From NCBI RefSeq assembly GCF_014837165.1, contig NZ_JACSPM010000002.1, positions 1-64,000 of the forward strand: 64,000 nucleotides of DNA, written 5' to 3'. Within the stretch, counting starts at the first letter, position 1; each line of letters opens with the position of its first letter. A program made the position numbers and the translations under genes. The notes beneath the pieces were generated by a model. It ran no database searches. It saw only the letters and a program-made list of their open reading frames with translations, and had not been told where the DNA came from. Origin of the DNA: Microbacterium gallinarum (GTDB lineage: Bacteria; Actinomycetota; Actinomycetes; Actinomycetales; Microbacteriaceae). Positions 1-7,855 of this stretch are shown here, one piece after another.

Positions 1-36
1 GAAGCACTTCACACCGCCGCAGAAATCGCGGCATGA
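1..36 (+). CDS. 3' end of an unidentified gene
   Basis: The first frame reads eleven codons (EALHTAAEIAA) and then TGA at 34-36. The next possible start, ATG at 33, overlaps that stop as ATGA, the usual geometry of translationally coupled genes. Too little protein is visible to assign a family. It matters mainly because it suggests that the small genes after it belong to an operon entering from the left of the window. Confidence 0.4.
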   Translation, partial: EALHTAAEIAA

Positions 37-352
37 TCAACACACAAGAACCGTCCGGGAAACCGGGTCAGGCTCCGTCGTCCTCGCCGCCCCACGACTG
101 CCCCGATGGCTGCAGAGCAGGGTGGCGGTGCTCAGAGCTGACGAAGTAGCCGAATTGAGCCGCATAGCAGCCGCCTCGGCCACCTGGGGTCATCCCAACA
201 TCCCGGCAGCCGACCTCGCCGCGTTCGCTGAGCTTCGGAACACCGTCACGGCCGCGCGCAACCGGCGTCGTAGTTGGGCGCTCGCCCTTGTGCTGAGCCC
301 GCTTGCCATGTTGGCCACCCTCACCGTCGGCATGCTCAGCCTCTTTCGCTGA
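33..352 (+). pseudogene. Small membrane protein, possibly frameshifted
   Basis: ATG at 33 overlaps the upstream stop as ATGA and opens a 38-codon frame (MINTQEPSGKPGQ...) that stops at 149. A second frame, from GTG at 122 to 352, encodes 76 aa: a charged helical half (ADEVAELSRIAAAS) followed by RNRRR and one C-terminal membrane segment of about 22 residues (WALALVLSPLAMLATLTVGM). The 122 start has only a weak AGCAGG before it. The two frames overlap at 122-149, so they could be one gene broken by a frameshift, or two overlapping genes with the second starting at GTG 122. No family is recognised. The C-terminal half looks genuinely coding because of its strong GC3 and amphipathic composition. 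Confidence 0.45.
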
Positions 353-427
353 AGGCATTCACAGCCGGGGATGCGATCGAACGCTGCCGGGATCCCGTCC
401 GCGCGTTCCCCGTATGAGGCTGCCGAA

Positions 428-449
428 CGAACGGCCCGAAGGCCGTTCG
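428..449. terminator. Stem-loop between convergent genes
   Basis: A perfect 9-bp stem (CGAACGGCC / GGCCGTTCG) with a CGAA tetraloop lies between the plus-strand gene ending at 352 and the minus-strand gene ending at 542. There is no T-run, which is common for actinobacterial terminators. It could serve both strands. Confidence 0.55.
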
Positions 450-541
450 CGCCGTCCCGCTTACGCGCGTTGCCCGATTGGGGATCATGCCGTCCGTGCC
501 GGCTGCTTGGACGATGGGCAGCACCGCCCGTCGCGCCGCAA

Positions 542-721
542 TCAGGCGTCGACGCCGAAGGCGCGCAGCAGACCGGCGCGAGGGATCATCCGGCGCGGGC
601 CGAGTTGAACCGTGGGGATGGTTCCGCTCTCGATCCCGAGCTTGATTGTTCGGTAGTCGACGCCGACGAGCTTCGCGGCATCCTTCATCGTCAGGGCAAG
701 CGAATTCGGCGATGAGTTCAC
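542..721 (-). CDS. Excisionase-like small helix-turn-helix protein
   Basis: This 59-aa protein has the layout of Xis/MerR-like winged-helix DNA-binding proteins: a helix MKDAAKLVGVDYRTIKLGIE, a short turn, then SGTIPTVQLGPRRMIPRAGLLRAFGV, where the wing strand and RR basic pair usually sit. In this family such proteins assist integrase in excision or act as small repressors. GTG at 721 is chosen because AAGGAG lies 6 nt before it; an internal ATG at 688 would give 48 aa and has no comparable ribosome site. It is divergent from the DNA-binding gene at 834 and shares its repeat-rich control region. In mobile elements the integrase usually follows xis; here the downstream 540 bp holds none, so the element is degraded, or the protein is a stand-alone regulator. 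Confidence 0.75.
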   Translation of the reverse strand: MNSSPNSLALTMKDAAKLVGVDYRTIKLGIESGTIPTVQLGPRRMIPRAGLLRAFGVDA

Positions 722-745
722 GACTTTCTCCTTCGATGGATGGTA

Positions 746-804
746 GATGTCATCACTTGCTCACGCACTGTACACCCGTGAGTGCTCGATGTCATCACTT
801 GCTC
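746..804. promoter_or_regulatory. Twin 17-bp operator repeats around a divergent promoter
   Basis: The 17-bp sequence GATGTCATCACTTGCTC occurs exactly at 746-762 and 788-804, spaced 42 bp, about four helical turns. Between and across the copies lies a minus-strand promoter: ATGACA (795-790), a 17-nt spacer and TACAGT (772-767), well placed to drive the excisionase-like gene at 721. One repeat covers its -35 and the other its start site. The same interval is the upstream region of the gene at 834. This is the layout expected of a cooperatively bound repressor site; the protein that binds is not shown by sequence, although either neighbour is a candidate. Confidence 0.7.
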
Positions 805-833
805 GCGCTTCCCGAAACTGGGAAACTCGCAGC

Positions 834-1448
834 ATGCCTGAACTCTCGATCGAACTGGTCGACGACGAGATCCTCGACGCCGGCGACGGCATTCACATCC
901 CACGCTCGTGGGTCGCCGTGGTTACCGGCATTCCTGACGTTCCGGGTGCCGTGCGTGCGCACGTCGTGTACGACCCGACGCTGCGGCGGGCAGCGGCTGA
1001 GTCGATTCGAGTGGATCGGAGCGGCCAGGGCGATGAGGTGACCACCACGCTACTGCGCGACCTCCGAGTGCAGGCCATCGTCAAGTGGGCTGCAGCTCGC
1101 GTTGTCCGCGTCGACGGTGGTCTGTCCGAGCCCGAGACCTACGGACAGTACCTGACCCGACTGCGGGCGGACGCGTCGCGCTCCGAGGAGCAGAACCTGC
1201 GCGAGGCGGTCAGGCTGTACCGGCTGGCCTCGGTAATCAACGACGGTCCGCTCAAGCTCGTCTCGGAAGAGCTCGGCGTCAGCGTCAGCACCGCGACGCG
1301 CATGATGAATCGCGCCCGCGTTGCGGGTCTTGTCGACGAAGCCACCGGTCGCGAGGTGCTTGTTCAGGCTCGCGAGCAGCAGCTCCGCGAGCAGTTCAGC
1401 GGACCTGTCGTCCGCCCAGGTTCATCGGGGCCCTCGATCGGTCGCTGA
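834..1448 (+). CDS. Putative DNA-binding protein with C-terminal helix-turn-helix
   Basis: A 204-aa protein starting MPELSIELVDDEI. An in-frame upstream extension to 747 would run through both operator repeats and is rejected as the start. Residues 1-80 look like a small beta-rich domain; residues 120-170 hold a helix-turn-helix (LASVINDGPLKLVSEELGVSVSTATRMMNRARVAGL) typical of regulators or replication-type proteins that bind repeats, and a charged C-terminal tail (VLVQAREQQLREQF) follows. The family was not recognised. Comparable proteins occur next to integrase and excisionase genes in actinobacterial mobile elements, which fits the neighbour at 542-721. It probably regulates the shared promoter region; that is inference from position. 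Confidence 0.7.
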   Translation: MPELSIELVDDEILDAGDGIHIPRSWVAVVTGIPDVPGAVRAHVVYDPTLRRAAAESIRVDRSGQGDEVTTTLLRDLRVQAIVKWAAARVVRVDGGLSEPETYGQYLTRLRADASRSEEQNLREAVRLYRLASVINDGPLKLVSEELGVSVSTATRMMNRARVAGLVDEATGREVLVQAREQQLREQFSGPVVRPGSSGPSIGR

Positions 1449-1473
1449 CACCATGGGGATACGTTGAGCCGCA

Positions 1474-1741
1474 TTTGAGCACTTTGCAAAGCAAGACGAG
1501 CGCCTGCGAGCAGACCGCCCAAAATCAGGTGCTTCAGGTTGTGGCCAATACCGGTTTGGCCGCATCCAGTTCTGGAATGAGCCTGGAGCTCGCTTTAGGA
1601 CTGGCAACTCTTGCCCGCATTTTGGCCGCATTCCATTCGCCGTTGGCTGTTTTCGGACGTCGGTTGATGTCGTCGCGGCTCGGAAAATCCGCGTGGTTCC
1701 GCGGAAGTTGTCGTTCAATGGCGCTATGCAAAATGCTCAAA
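1474..1741. mobile_element. Possible MITE-like element with 19-bp inverted ends
   Basis: The ends TTTGAGCACTTTGCAAAGC (1474-1492) and, inverted, 1723-1741 match at 17 of 19 positions and bound about 268 bp. The interior is visibly lower in GC than the flanks and carries repeats of TTGGCCGCAT. No open frame in it looks like a protein. Size, inverted ends and lack of coding capacity fit a miniature inverted-repeat element mobilised by a transposase elsewhere. A clear target-site duplication is not visible, so it could also be a degraded remnant of the accessory patch. Confidence 0.45.
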
Positions 1742-1790
1742 ACGTGTTCGAGTCCCTCCAGGGGTCTGGCTGGCCCCTCACAGAAGGAAA

Positions 1791-1822
1791 GCGGGCCGGG
1801 GGTAGTTGCTCCCCCGGCCCGC
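1791..1822 (-). terminator. Strong terminator after the DUF4352-type gene
   Basis: A perfect 12-bp stem (GCGGGCCGGGGG / CCCCCGGCCCGC) with an 8-nt loop begins 16 nt after the stop codon of the minus-strand gene ending at 1838. On the minus strand it is followed by TTTCCTT. The stem is symmetrical and may also stop plus-strand transcription. Confidence 0.85.
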
Positions 1823-1837
1823 CACCACCGCCGTGCC

Positions 1838-2737
1838 CTACTTGATCGCGACGAACACCGTGTCGGCGAACATGCCCGGGCGCACGGCCAGAACGCCGTC
1901 CGCGGGCGTCGGGACCTGCAGTGCCTCGTTGCCGGTCGCCGAGGCGCCGTTGTAGAGGGTGCTCATCGAGTCCATCTCGTCGGGGCCCATGAGCATCTTG
2001 TCCAGCGGGTCGACGGTCACGCCGGCAGCGGTGACGTACTCGAGGCCGACCATCACGGGCATCCCACCCTCTGCGTCTTCGCCGGTGTAGGTCACGGTGT
2101 AGTTGATGAGGATGTACTCGGTTCCCGCGTCGGGTGCCTCGTTGAACTGGTTCTCCGCGAGGATCTGGTCGGTCGCGCCGGTCGTCACCGAGTTGATGAC
2201 GACCGTCCAGTCCTCGCCCTCCACGGCCGAACCCAGCGGAGCGGGGTTCTCGCGAGTGCCTGCCGCGGGTGCGTCATCCTCGGCGGCCGCAGCATCCTCC
2301 TCGACGACAGCTGAGTCGTCATTGGTGCTGATGTTGACCTCGGACTGGAACGCGTTGTTGAACGAGGTTGCGACGACGGCGAAGAACACGATGAAGCCGA
2401 CGATCGTGCCGACGACCGAGACGATGATCGCCGTGAGCCCCTGCCACTTCGCCTTGTCCTTGAGGAACAGCGAGATGATTCCGAGGATGAAGCCGACCGG
2501 CAGCAGGACCCAGCCGACGATGAGCGCACCAGGAATGCAGGCGAAGATGAAACCGACCACAGACACTGCGAGGGCGACGATGCCGAGCACGTTGCGCGCA
2601 GGCTTCGGCTTCGCGGGCCCGCCCGCGGGCGGCACGAACGCCGGCTGCTGAGGCTGGTATCCCTGGGGCTGCGGCTGGTAGGCCTGCGGCTGCTGGGTCT
2701 GCGTGGGGTAGGACGTGGGCTGCTGCGCGTCGGTCAT
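1838..2737 (-). CDS. Membrane-anchored protein with DUF4190-like and DUF4352-like regions
   Basis: This 299-aa protein has a disordered Pro/Gln/Tyr-rich N-terminus with repeats (YQPQPQGYQPQQP, residues 1-45), then two or three membrane segments around residues 60-140 (IVALAVSVVGFIFACIPGA; VLLPVGFILGIISLF; IIVSVVGTIVGFIVFFAVV). An acidic linker (DDSAVVEEDAAAAEDD) leads to an exported beta domain of the DUF4352 immunoglobulin-like type (NPAPLGSAVEGEDWTVVI ... YILINYTVTY). ATG at 2737 is chosen because AAAGAGA precedes it; the 90-codon upstream extension is not coding-like. The topology suggests a cell-surface protein with an extracellular binding domain, function unknown. Confidence 0.85.
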   Translation of the reverse strand: MTDAQQPTSYPTQTQQPQAYQPQPQGYQPQQPAFVPPAGGPAKPKPARNVLGIVALAVSVVGFIFACIPGALIVGWVLLPVGFILGIISLFLKDKAKWQGLTAIIVSVVGTIVGFIVFFAVVATSFNNAFQSEVNISTNDDSAVVEEDAAAAEDDAPAAGTRENPAPLGSAVEGEDWTVVINSVTTGATDQILAENQFNEAPDAGTEYILINYTVTYTGEDAEGGMPVMVGLEYVTAAGVTVDPLDKMLMGPDEMDSMSTLYNGASATGNEALQVPTPADGVLAVRPGMFADTVFVAIK

Positions 2738-3066
2738 AGTTCTCTTTCGGTGTGGGACGGCTCTGGGGGCCGCGTGACAAACCGAGCGACTGCGCGCGGA
2801 CGCTGAACATCCATGAGTTGGCAGACCCCCCGGTCGGGCGCACGACGACGAAGGCGATGAGCTCTTCGCCCAGACATCCCCCGCCATTGGTGCGCGCCAG
2901 TTCGAACCTATGGTTGCGCTGGCGCTCGACACGGTCGCTTGAGCGGAGGCTGACCGATTCCTGAGCAAGCGCTGTCCGAACGATGCTTCTTCGGGTCCAC
3001 TCGGCACGGCGATAGAGTCGTCGCGCGGATCTCAGACGTCACGCGTCGCACATTGGATCGGGCTCG
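2738..3066. promoter_or_regulatory. Divergent intergenic region with promoter for the first P-loop kinase
   Basis: This 329-bp gap separates two divergent genes and contains no credible coding frame. A plus-strand promoter candidate is TTCGGG (2990-2995), a 17-nt spacer and TAGAGT (3013-3018), giving a leader of about 42 nt before the start at 3067. I see no operator or conserved RNA structure in the rest. Confidence 0.45.
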
Positions 3067-3546
3067 ATGGCAACTCTTCACCTCATGGTCGGGCTCCCCG
3101 GCAGCGGCAAGACCACCCTCGCCCGCGAGCTCGAGACGGAGCTCCCCGCACTGCGCCTGTCCGTCGACGAATGGCACATCGAGCTCTTCGGCAACGACGT
3201 CCGTGACGACAGCGATGAGGCGGAGTGGGCTCTCCACAACGCTCGGCATTCCACCATCGAGGCGCTGCTGTGGCACATCGCCGCGCGATCGCTCGGACTG
3301 GGCGTGGACGTGATCCTCGACTTTGGCTTCTGGACCAGGGCCGAACGCGACGACTTCAGAGCACGAGCGGCGGCGCTCGGCGCCGGGTTCAGGATTCACT
3401 TCACGGATGCCTCGAGCGAGGCGCTCCTCGAACGGATCCGCGCCAGGAACGCCGACCTCACCGCAGGCACCTTCCACATTCCCGAGGCCACCCTGAACGA
3501 GTGGATGCTCATGTTCGAACCGCCCACGCCCGGCGAGCTGGGCTAG
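3067..3546 (+). CDS. P-loop ATP-binding protein, zeta-toxin/kinase-like (copy 1)
   Basis: This 159-aa protein begins with a Walker A motif at residues 8-16 (GLPGSGKTT), then LSVDEW where the second acidic strand lies, VILDFGFWTRAERDDF, and a C-terminal lid region (LLERIRARN). It belongs to the AAA_33/zeta-type P-loop kinase group, which phosphorylates small molecules or sugar nucleotides; its substrate cannot be read from sequence. No antitoxin gene accompanies it, so a toxin role is not supported. A close paralog lies at 5004-5501, with near-identical blocks such as FHIPEA and ARNADL, so a local duplication is likely. Confidence 0.88.
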   Translation: MATLHLMVGLPGSGKTTLARELETELPALRLSVDEWHIELFGNDVRDDSDEAEWALHNARHSTIEALLWHIAARSLGLGVDVILDFGFWTRAERDDFRARAAALGAGFRIHFTDASSEALLERIRARNADLTAGTFHIPEATLNEWMLMFEPPTPGELG

Positions 3547-3556
3547 CGACCGAGTC

Positions 3557-4282
3557 TCACCCCACCGAGGCCACAGCCGCCCGGATCGCCGCCAGCGTGA
3601 CATCCGGGTGCGAGATCATCGACACATGCGACGCATCGACCTCGGTCACGGTCGACCCGGCCCGCGCCGCCATGCGGCGCTTCGTCTCGATCGGGATCAC
3701 CTTGTCCTCGGTGCCGAGCACGGCCCAGCTGGGGATCGTCTTCCACGCGGCAGGACCCGACGGTGTGACATTCGCGACGATGGATGCCGGCCGCTGCGTC
3801 GCCGCGATGAGCCAGCGATCCTGCTCCGGCAGGTCCTGCGCGAACGAGTTGTGGACGACGTCGGGCTTGAGCCAGGCATCCGCTGCTCCCTCCGGCGCAC
3901 CGGGGTAGCCCGCAAGATCCAGCACTGTCGTGGGATCGGCGACGGCGAGCGCCGAGCCGGAGCCGTCGAGGATGCCGAGGACTGTCTCGCCCTCGTCGGG
4001 GATGAACGCGTCGACGTAGACGAGCGCGCGCACGTCGCCCGACAGGCCGGCGTTGGTGATGACCGCTCCCCCGTACGAGTGGCCGACGAGCACCACCGGA
4101 CCCGACGTGCGCTGCGCGAGGAAGGATGCGACATACGCCGAGTCGCTCGTGAGTCCGCGCAGCTCGTTCGGCGGCGCGAGCACGGTGTAGCCCTCCGACT
4201 GGAGGGTGGGGATCACGGCGTTCCAGCTCGATGAGTCGGCCCAGGCGCCGTGGACGAGGACGATCGTGGGGGTTTCAGGCAT
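3557..4282 (-). CDS. Alpha/beta hydrolase, plant-esterase-like
   Basis: This 241-aa protein has the AB_hydrolase_6 fold: LVHGAWADSSSW near the N-terminus forms the oxyanion region, GHSYGG about residue 85 is the nucleophile elbow, and VDASHVSMISHP near the C-terminus supplies the histidine. The acid is probably in VLGTEDKVI. The sequence resembles methyl-ester hydrolases of the salicylate/hydroxynitrile type and many actinobacterial hydrolases of unknown substrate. ATG at 4282 is preferred over TTG at 4294 because GGAAG lies 5 nt upstream. It lies convergent to kinase copy 1, with a 10-nt gap. Confidence 0.88.
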   Translation of the reverse strand: MPETPTIVLVHGAWADSSSWNAVIPTLQSEGYTVLAPPNELRGLTSDSAYVASFLAQRTSGPVVLVGHSYGGAVITNAGLSGDVRALVYVDAFIPDEGETVLGILDGSGSALAVADPTTVLDLAGYPGAPEGAADAWLKPDVVHNSFAQDLPEQDRWLIAATQRPASIVANVTPSGPAAWKTIPSWAVLGTEDKVIPIETKRRMAARAGSTVTEVDASHVSMISHPDVTLAAIRAAVASVG

Positions 4283-4484
4283 TGCGGCTTCCAATCACAT
4301 GGCGCCGCCGCGGCGGGCGACGCTACCGGCGATGAGGGATGCGCCCAGGGGCCCGACGCCCCAGCACGATAGGACTCACACCGCCGCTCCGCTAGAGCAC
4401 ATCGTGCAGCAATTCGCCGAACGAATCCCACGTGAGAGCGGGTTCCGCGGTGGAGCGCTTTCCTACCGCAGGCGCAGCGTGTTC

Positions 4485-4847
4485 TCACCGCCAGCGCAGC
4501 GCTCCGATGATGCGCGCGAGCGCCCAACCGACGGCCGACACGAGCGGCGCGCTCACGATGATGATGGCCACCGGGTTGGGCAGGAACCTGGGCCCGTTCG
4601 GCCCGCTCACCCACGCTCCGATGGGCAGTACGTAACCACCGCCTCCGCCGCCCGTGCCCTCACCCTGGCCCTCCGGCATCTCGCCCCGCTGCGGCCACTT
4701 TCCCGACCCGCCGCCACCGCCGAAGCCGAAGACGACGAGCGCCGCCGGCACGACCTCGCGGCCGTCGATCGTGACGCTTTCGCCGAACGCCATCTTCGCG
4801 CCCCACGAGGGCACGGATGCCGCCAGGCTCTCGATCGGCTTCTCCAT
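4485..4847 (-). CDS. GerW/YtfJ-like sporulation-family protein
   Basis: This 120-aa protein reads MEKPIESLAASVPSWGAKMAFGESVTIDGREVVP, then a glycine-rich stretch (VVFGFGGGGGSGKW and GGGGGGYVLPIGAWV) and one C-terminal membrane segment (VAIIIVSAPLVSAVGWALARII). The FGESVTIDG...P block and the Gly-rich core before PIGA are the signature of the GerW (YtfJ) family, first seen in Bacillus spores but common in non-sporing actinobacteria. ATG at 4847 is supported by GGAGGGAG 7 nt before it. It is divergent from kinase copy 2. Its role in a non-sporing actinobacterium is unknown. Confidence 0.8.
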   Translation of the reverse strand: MEKPIESLAASVPSWGAKMAFGESVTIDGREVVPAALVVFGFGGGGGSGKWPQRGEMPEGQGEGTGGGGGGYVLPIGAWVSGPNGPRFLPNPVAIIIVSAPLVSAVGWALARIIGALRWR

Positions 4848-5003
4848 CAGGTGACTCCCTCCGGACGTCGCTGAGCGGCGCACTGCCATCCAAGATAGGG
4901 ATCGAACCCCGCCCCCGCCATGGCCCGGCCCCCACGAGACCGAAGGCCGGGCACGCACTCTACCGCTCCCCCGCGCACCCCCGTTCTTGCTTGGATAGGC
5001 GCC

Positions 5004-5501
5004 ATGGCAACGCTTCACCTCATGGTCGGCCTACCCGGCAGCGGCAAGACCACGCTCGCCCGCACCGTCGAGCGTCAGCATTCCGCGCTGCGCCTGACGG
5101 TCGATGAGTGGCACGTCGAGCTGTTCGGCAACGACGTTCATGACGACAGCACCGAGACGGACTGGGCGGTGCACGACGCCCGGCACACGGCGATCGAGGC
5201 GCTTCTCTGGCAGACCGCGGCGCGCGTTCTGGCACTCGGTGTGGACGTCGTGCTCGACTTCGGCTTCTGGACCAGGCAGGAGCGGAACGACTTCCGCGAA
5301 CGGGCGCGCGATCTCGGGGCGGAAGTCAGTATCCACTATGCGGATGCCTCGGCCGCGCAGCTCCTCGAACGCATCACAGCGAGGAACGCAGACCTGCCTG
5401 CCGGCACATTCCACATTCCGGAGGCCAGCCTCAGAGAATGGATGCTGGTCTTCGAGCCGCCGACCGCCGACGAACACGAGCGGGGCTCATCGACGGTGTA
5501 G
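5004..5501 (+). CDS. P-loop ATP-binding protein, zeta-toxin/kinase-like (copy 2)
   Basis: This 165-aa protein has the same architecture as the protein at 3067: GLPGSGKTT at residues 8-16, LTVDEWHVELFGNDV, VVLDFGFWTRQERNDF and NADLPAGTFHIPEASL. It differs in the middle and has a short polar C-terminal extension (DEHERGSSTV). ATG at 5004 aligns exactly with the start of copy 1; an in-frame extension to 4920 is Pro/Arg-rich and unlike protein. The two copies lie about 1.9 kb apart in the same orientation and flank the esterase and GerW-like genes, both on the opposite strand. Confidence 0.88.
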   Translation: MATLHLMVGLPGSGKTTLARTVERQHSALRLTVDEWHVELFGNDVHDDSTETDWAVHDARHTAIEALLWQTAARVLALGVDVVLDFGFWTRQERNDFRERARDLGAEVSIHYADASAAQLLERITARNADLPAGTFHIPEASLREWMLVFEPPTADEHERGSSTV

Positions 5502-5628
5502 CGGGTCTGCGGCACCTGCCATGCAACGTGTCGTGACGCGTGTGATCCGGGCGGCATTCAGGGTTCCGTCTCGCCGTCAGCGCGCGACCCTTCAAGACCT
5601 TGACGAAAGGCTGGGGTGAGGGCGTGAC

Positions 5629-7662
5629 CTAAGCGGCTCGCCAGCGGAGGCGGGTGTCGGTCGCCGAGGTCTTGCACATCATCTTCACTCCCGTCACCGT
5701 GTAGGCGATCCAGCCCGCGTACTGCTTGGCGCAGAATGCTCCCGGCGTCACGGCGTTCGGGTAGCGCGGCGGCGCAGGCGCAGGAGGCGGAGCGACGGCG
5801 GCCGCGGCGACGGATGCCGTCGCCCTCGAGGTGTGCGCGACGGTGACGTATCCGCTCAGAGACCCGGTCACCCGCACCGTGATCTTCTTGCCCTGATGCG
5901 CGGCGGTCAGCTTGAGGGACGTGCCCCCGCCGAGCGCCGAGCCGTTGGCGTACCACTGGTAGGCAAGCGCCGCACCCGGCGTCCACGAACCTGCGTTCGC
6001 GGTGAGGGTGTAGCCCACCTTCGCCGTTCCGGAGATCGTCGGAATGGATGACGTCAGGCAGCCGGTGTTGGACGCCGCCGCGCTGCTGACGACGGACGCG
6101 GAGCCAAGGATCACGTTCTTGGTCGCACCGAGCTGGCTGATCGATTCACGAACCGACGTCGGCACACAGCCTGGCGATGTGATGTAGAGGGGCGCGGCGA
6201 GACGACCGGCCATGGCGGCACCGGCGAGAGCATCCGGGAAGTTGCCACCCGTGGCGAGGAAGAGGGTGTCGGTGCTGCCGTACCCGAAGAACGAGTCATT
6301 GATGGCCGCAGCGGTCGCGTAGCGGTCCGCGCCGCCGTAGCGAGCGACGGAATAGCCGGCGCTGGCCAGCTGACTCTGGATCCCGCTCGACACTGCAGAA
6401 GAGGAGCCGACCAGCGCGACGTTCTGCACACCGAGGCGCGCCAGCTCGGCGAGCGTGCTCGACGGCACTGACGACTTCGTGCCGTCGACGAGGATCACCG
6501 GTGCCTTCAAAGCCCCGGCTGCGCCGGTCGCGGCAAGGGCGTCCGGGAAGCCACGACCGGTGGCGATGAACGCGGTGTCAGCGGCGTCGAACGTCGCCCC
6601 GACGATCTTGAGACCCGTCAGATACCGATCGGCATCGCCGAGGCGCGTCGTAGGCGCGATGGTGGACAGGCTGTTCAGCACCCCCGCAGACACGGCTCCG
6701 GTGCCGCCGACGACGTAGATGTCAGTGGGATTCAGCCGCTGGATCTCGGCTTTCACGGCAGCGGGCAGCGTCGCGGAAGGGGTCAAGAGCAGCGGCCCAC
6801 CGACCAGCGCGGCGGCTGCCGCAGCCGACAGCGCATCGGGGAAGTTGAGTCCCGTCGCGACGAACACCGCGGGCACGCCGGGCTGATACCGGCTGGCCAC
6901 GCTGAGGGCAGTGGCGTAGCGGTCGGCACCGGCGAGACGCGTCTCACCCTCCGCGAAGGGGTCGATCACGGTCGTCGGCGTCGGGGTGGGCGCCTCCGCA
7001 GCCATGACGGTAGGGAGGGTGACCTCGGTCGCTCCGCACGCTCCGGAGAGGAGCGTCTGCAGCTGGGCGAGCTCGGCGGCATCGACCGCCAGCGCCCACC
7101 GATACTTCATCAGCGACCAGGAGATCGCATACTCGCAGTGGTACGCCGCGTTGGACGGCATCCACTCCGCCGGGTCGTGGTCGGCCTTCGACTGGTTCGC
7201 CGTCGACGATGCGGCGTTCAGCGCATAAGGGACGCCAAGGTCATTCGCGAAGTCACGTCGTTGCGCGTCGGTCCACGCCGACGCACCCGACCGCCATGCC
7301 TCGGCCAGCGCAACGAGGTGGTCGATCTCGATCTCGGCGGGAGTGGTCGCCGTGGCGCCGTCGAGCGCCGACACCCACGTGCCACCCGTCAACGAGCAGC
7401 CGCTTCCGACGGTGACCGGGCTCGTCGACTCCTCGATGAGCACTTCGTAGCGGGTGTTGCACCCGTCGCCGTCGGCATCGATCCAGTGCTCGAACCGATC
7501 ACGGTTGTACTGCGGGACCGTGGTCTCGGCCGCGGTCGTCAGCATCGCGGGAAGCTCCGCCGCCGTCACCGCCGACGCGCCGGCCGGCGACACGAACACC
7601 AGCCCCGAAGCCACCATCGCGGCACCCATGACGATCGCGACGCGCGCGCGAATACTTCTCAC
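5629..7662 (-). CDS. Secreted HNH nuclease with cell-wall-binding repeats
   Basis: This 677-aa precursor begins with a signal peptide (RSIRARVAIVMGAAMVASGLVFVSPAGASA). Residues 40-210 form an HNH domain of the DUF1524 type (DGDGCNTRYEVL, EIDHLVALAEAW, LNAASSTANQSKADHDP, WMPSN...YHCEYAISW). About residues 235-500 are cell-wall-binding repeats of the CW_binding_2 type (RLAGADRYATALSVA, VFVATGLNFPDALSA, repeated three times). An Ig-like Ser/Gly-rich domain (TISGTAKVGYTLTANAGSW...YQWYANG) and a Cys-containing tail follow. GTG at 7662 is preferred because GGGGGGAA lies just before it; TTG at 7689 has no such site. It probably degrades extracellular DNA while attached to the wall. Confidence 0.85.
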   Translation of the reverse strand: MRSIRARVAIVMGAAMVASGLVFVSPAGASAVTAAELPAMLTTAAETTVPQYNRDRFEHWIDADGDGCNTRYEVLIEESTSPVTVGSGCSLTGGTWVSALDGATATTPAEIEIDHLVALAEAWRSGASAWTDAQRRDFANDLGVPYALNAASSTANQSKADHDPAEWMPSNAAYHCEYAISWSLMKYRWALAVDAAELAQLQTLLSGACGATEVTLPTVMAAEAPTPTPTTVIDPFAEGETRLAGADRYATALSVASRYQPGVPAVFVATGLNFPDALSAAAAAALVGGPLLLTPSATLPAAVKAEIQRLNPTDIYVVGGTGAVSAGVLNSLSTIAPTTRLGDADRYLTGLKIVGATFDAADTAFIATGRGFPDALAATGAAGALKAPVILVDGTKSSVPSSTLAELARLGVQNVALVGSSSAVSSGIQSQLASAGYSVARYGGADRYATAAAINDSFFGYGSTDTLFLATGGNFPDALAGAAMAGRLAAPLYITSPGCVPTSVRESISQLGATKNVILGSASVVSSAAASNTGCLTSSIPTISGTAKVGYTLTANAGSWTPGAALAYQWYANGSALGGGTSLKLTAAHQGKKITVRVTGSLSGYVTVAHTSRATASVAAAAVAPPPAPAPPRYPNAVTPGAFCAKQYAGWIAYTVTGVKMMCKTSATDTRLRWRAA

Positions 7663-7794
7663 TGCTTTTCCCCCCGAGGACTTGGCCAACCCGATCGACT
7701 CTAGGGTTGACGCCGCGGGGGTTGCGGCTGCGAACCCTCAGGGTTGCCCTAGGACTTCGCGTATCGCACGGACAGTACGCCGACTCGACGGGGA

Positions 7795-7810
7795 ATACCC
7801 TAGGGGGGTA
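7795..7810. promoter_or_regulatory. CsoR-type copper operator
   Basis: ATACCCTAGGGGGGTA is a G/C-tract palindrome of the kind bound by copper-sensing CsoR repressors (consensus like TACCCCNNGGGGTA). It lies 46 bp before the start of the copper ATPase gene and nothing else explains it. No csoR gene is in the window. Copper induction of the ATPase is inferred from the site and the target. Confidence 0.7.
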
Positions 7811-7855
7811 CCCTCGTTGTCGACTCCAGACGTTGACAGCACGGAGGAGAGCCTC

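Noticed and set aside
747-833. Upstream extension of the DNA-binding gene to 747
   Set aside because: It translates the two operator repeats (MSSLAHAL.../MSSLARAS...) and has no ribosome site; the repeats are better explained as regulatory DNA.
3067-5501. Zeta toxin-antitoxin systems
   Set aside because: The P-loop proteins resemble zeta-type kinases, but no antitoxin gene precedes either copy, so they are described only as kinase-like.
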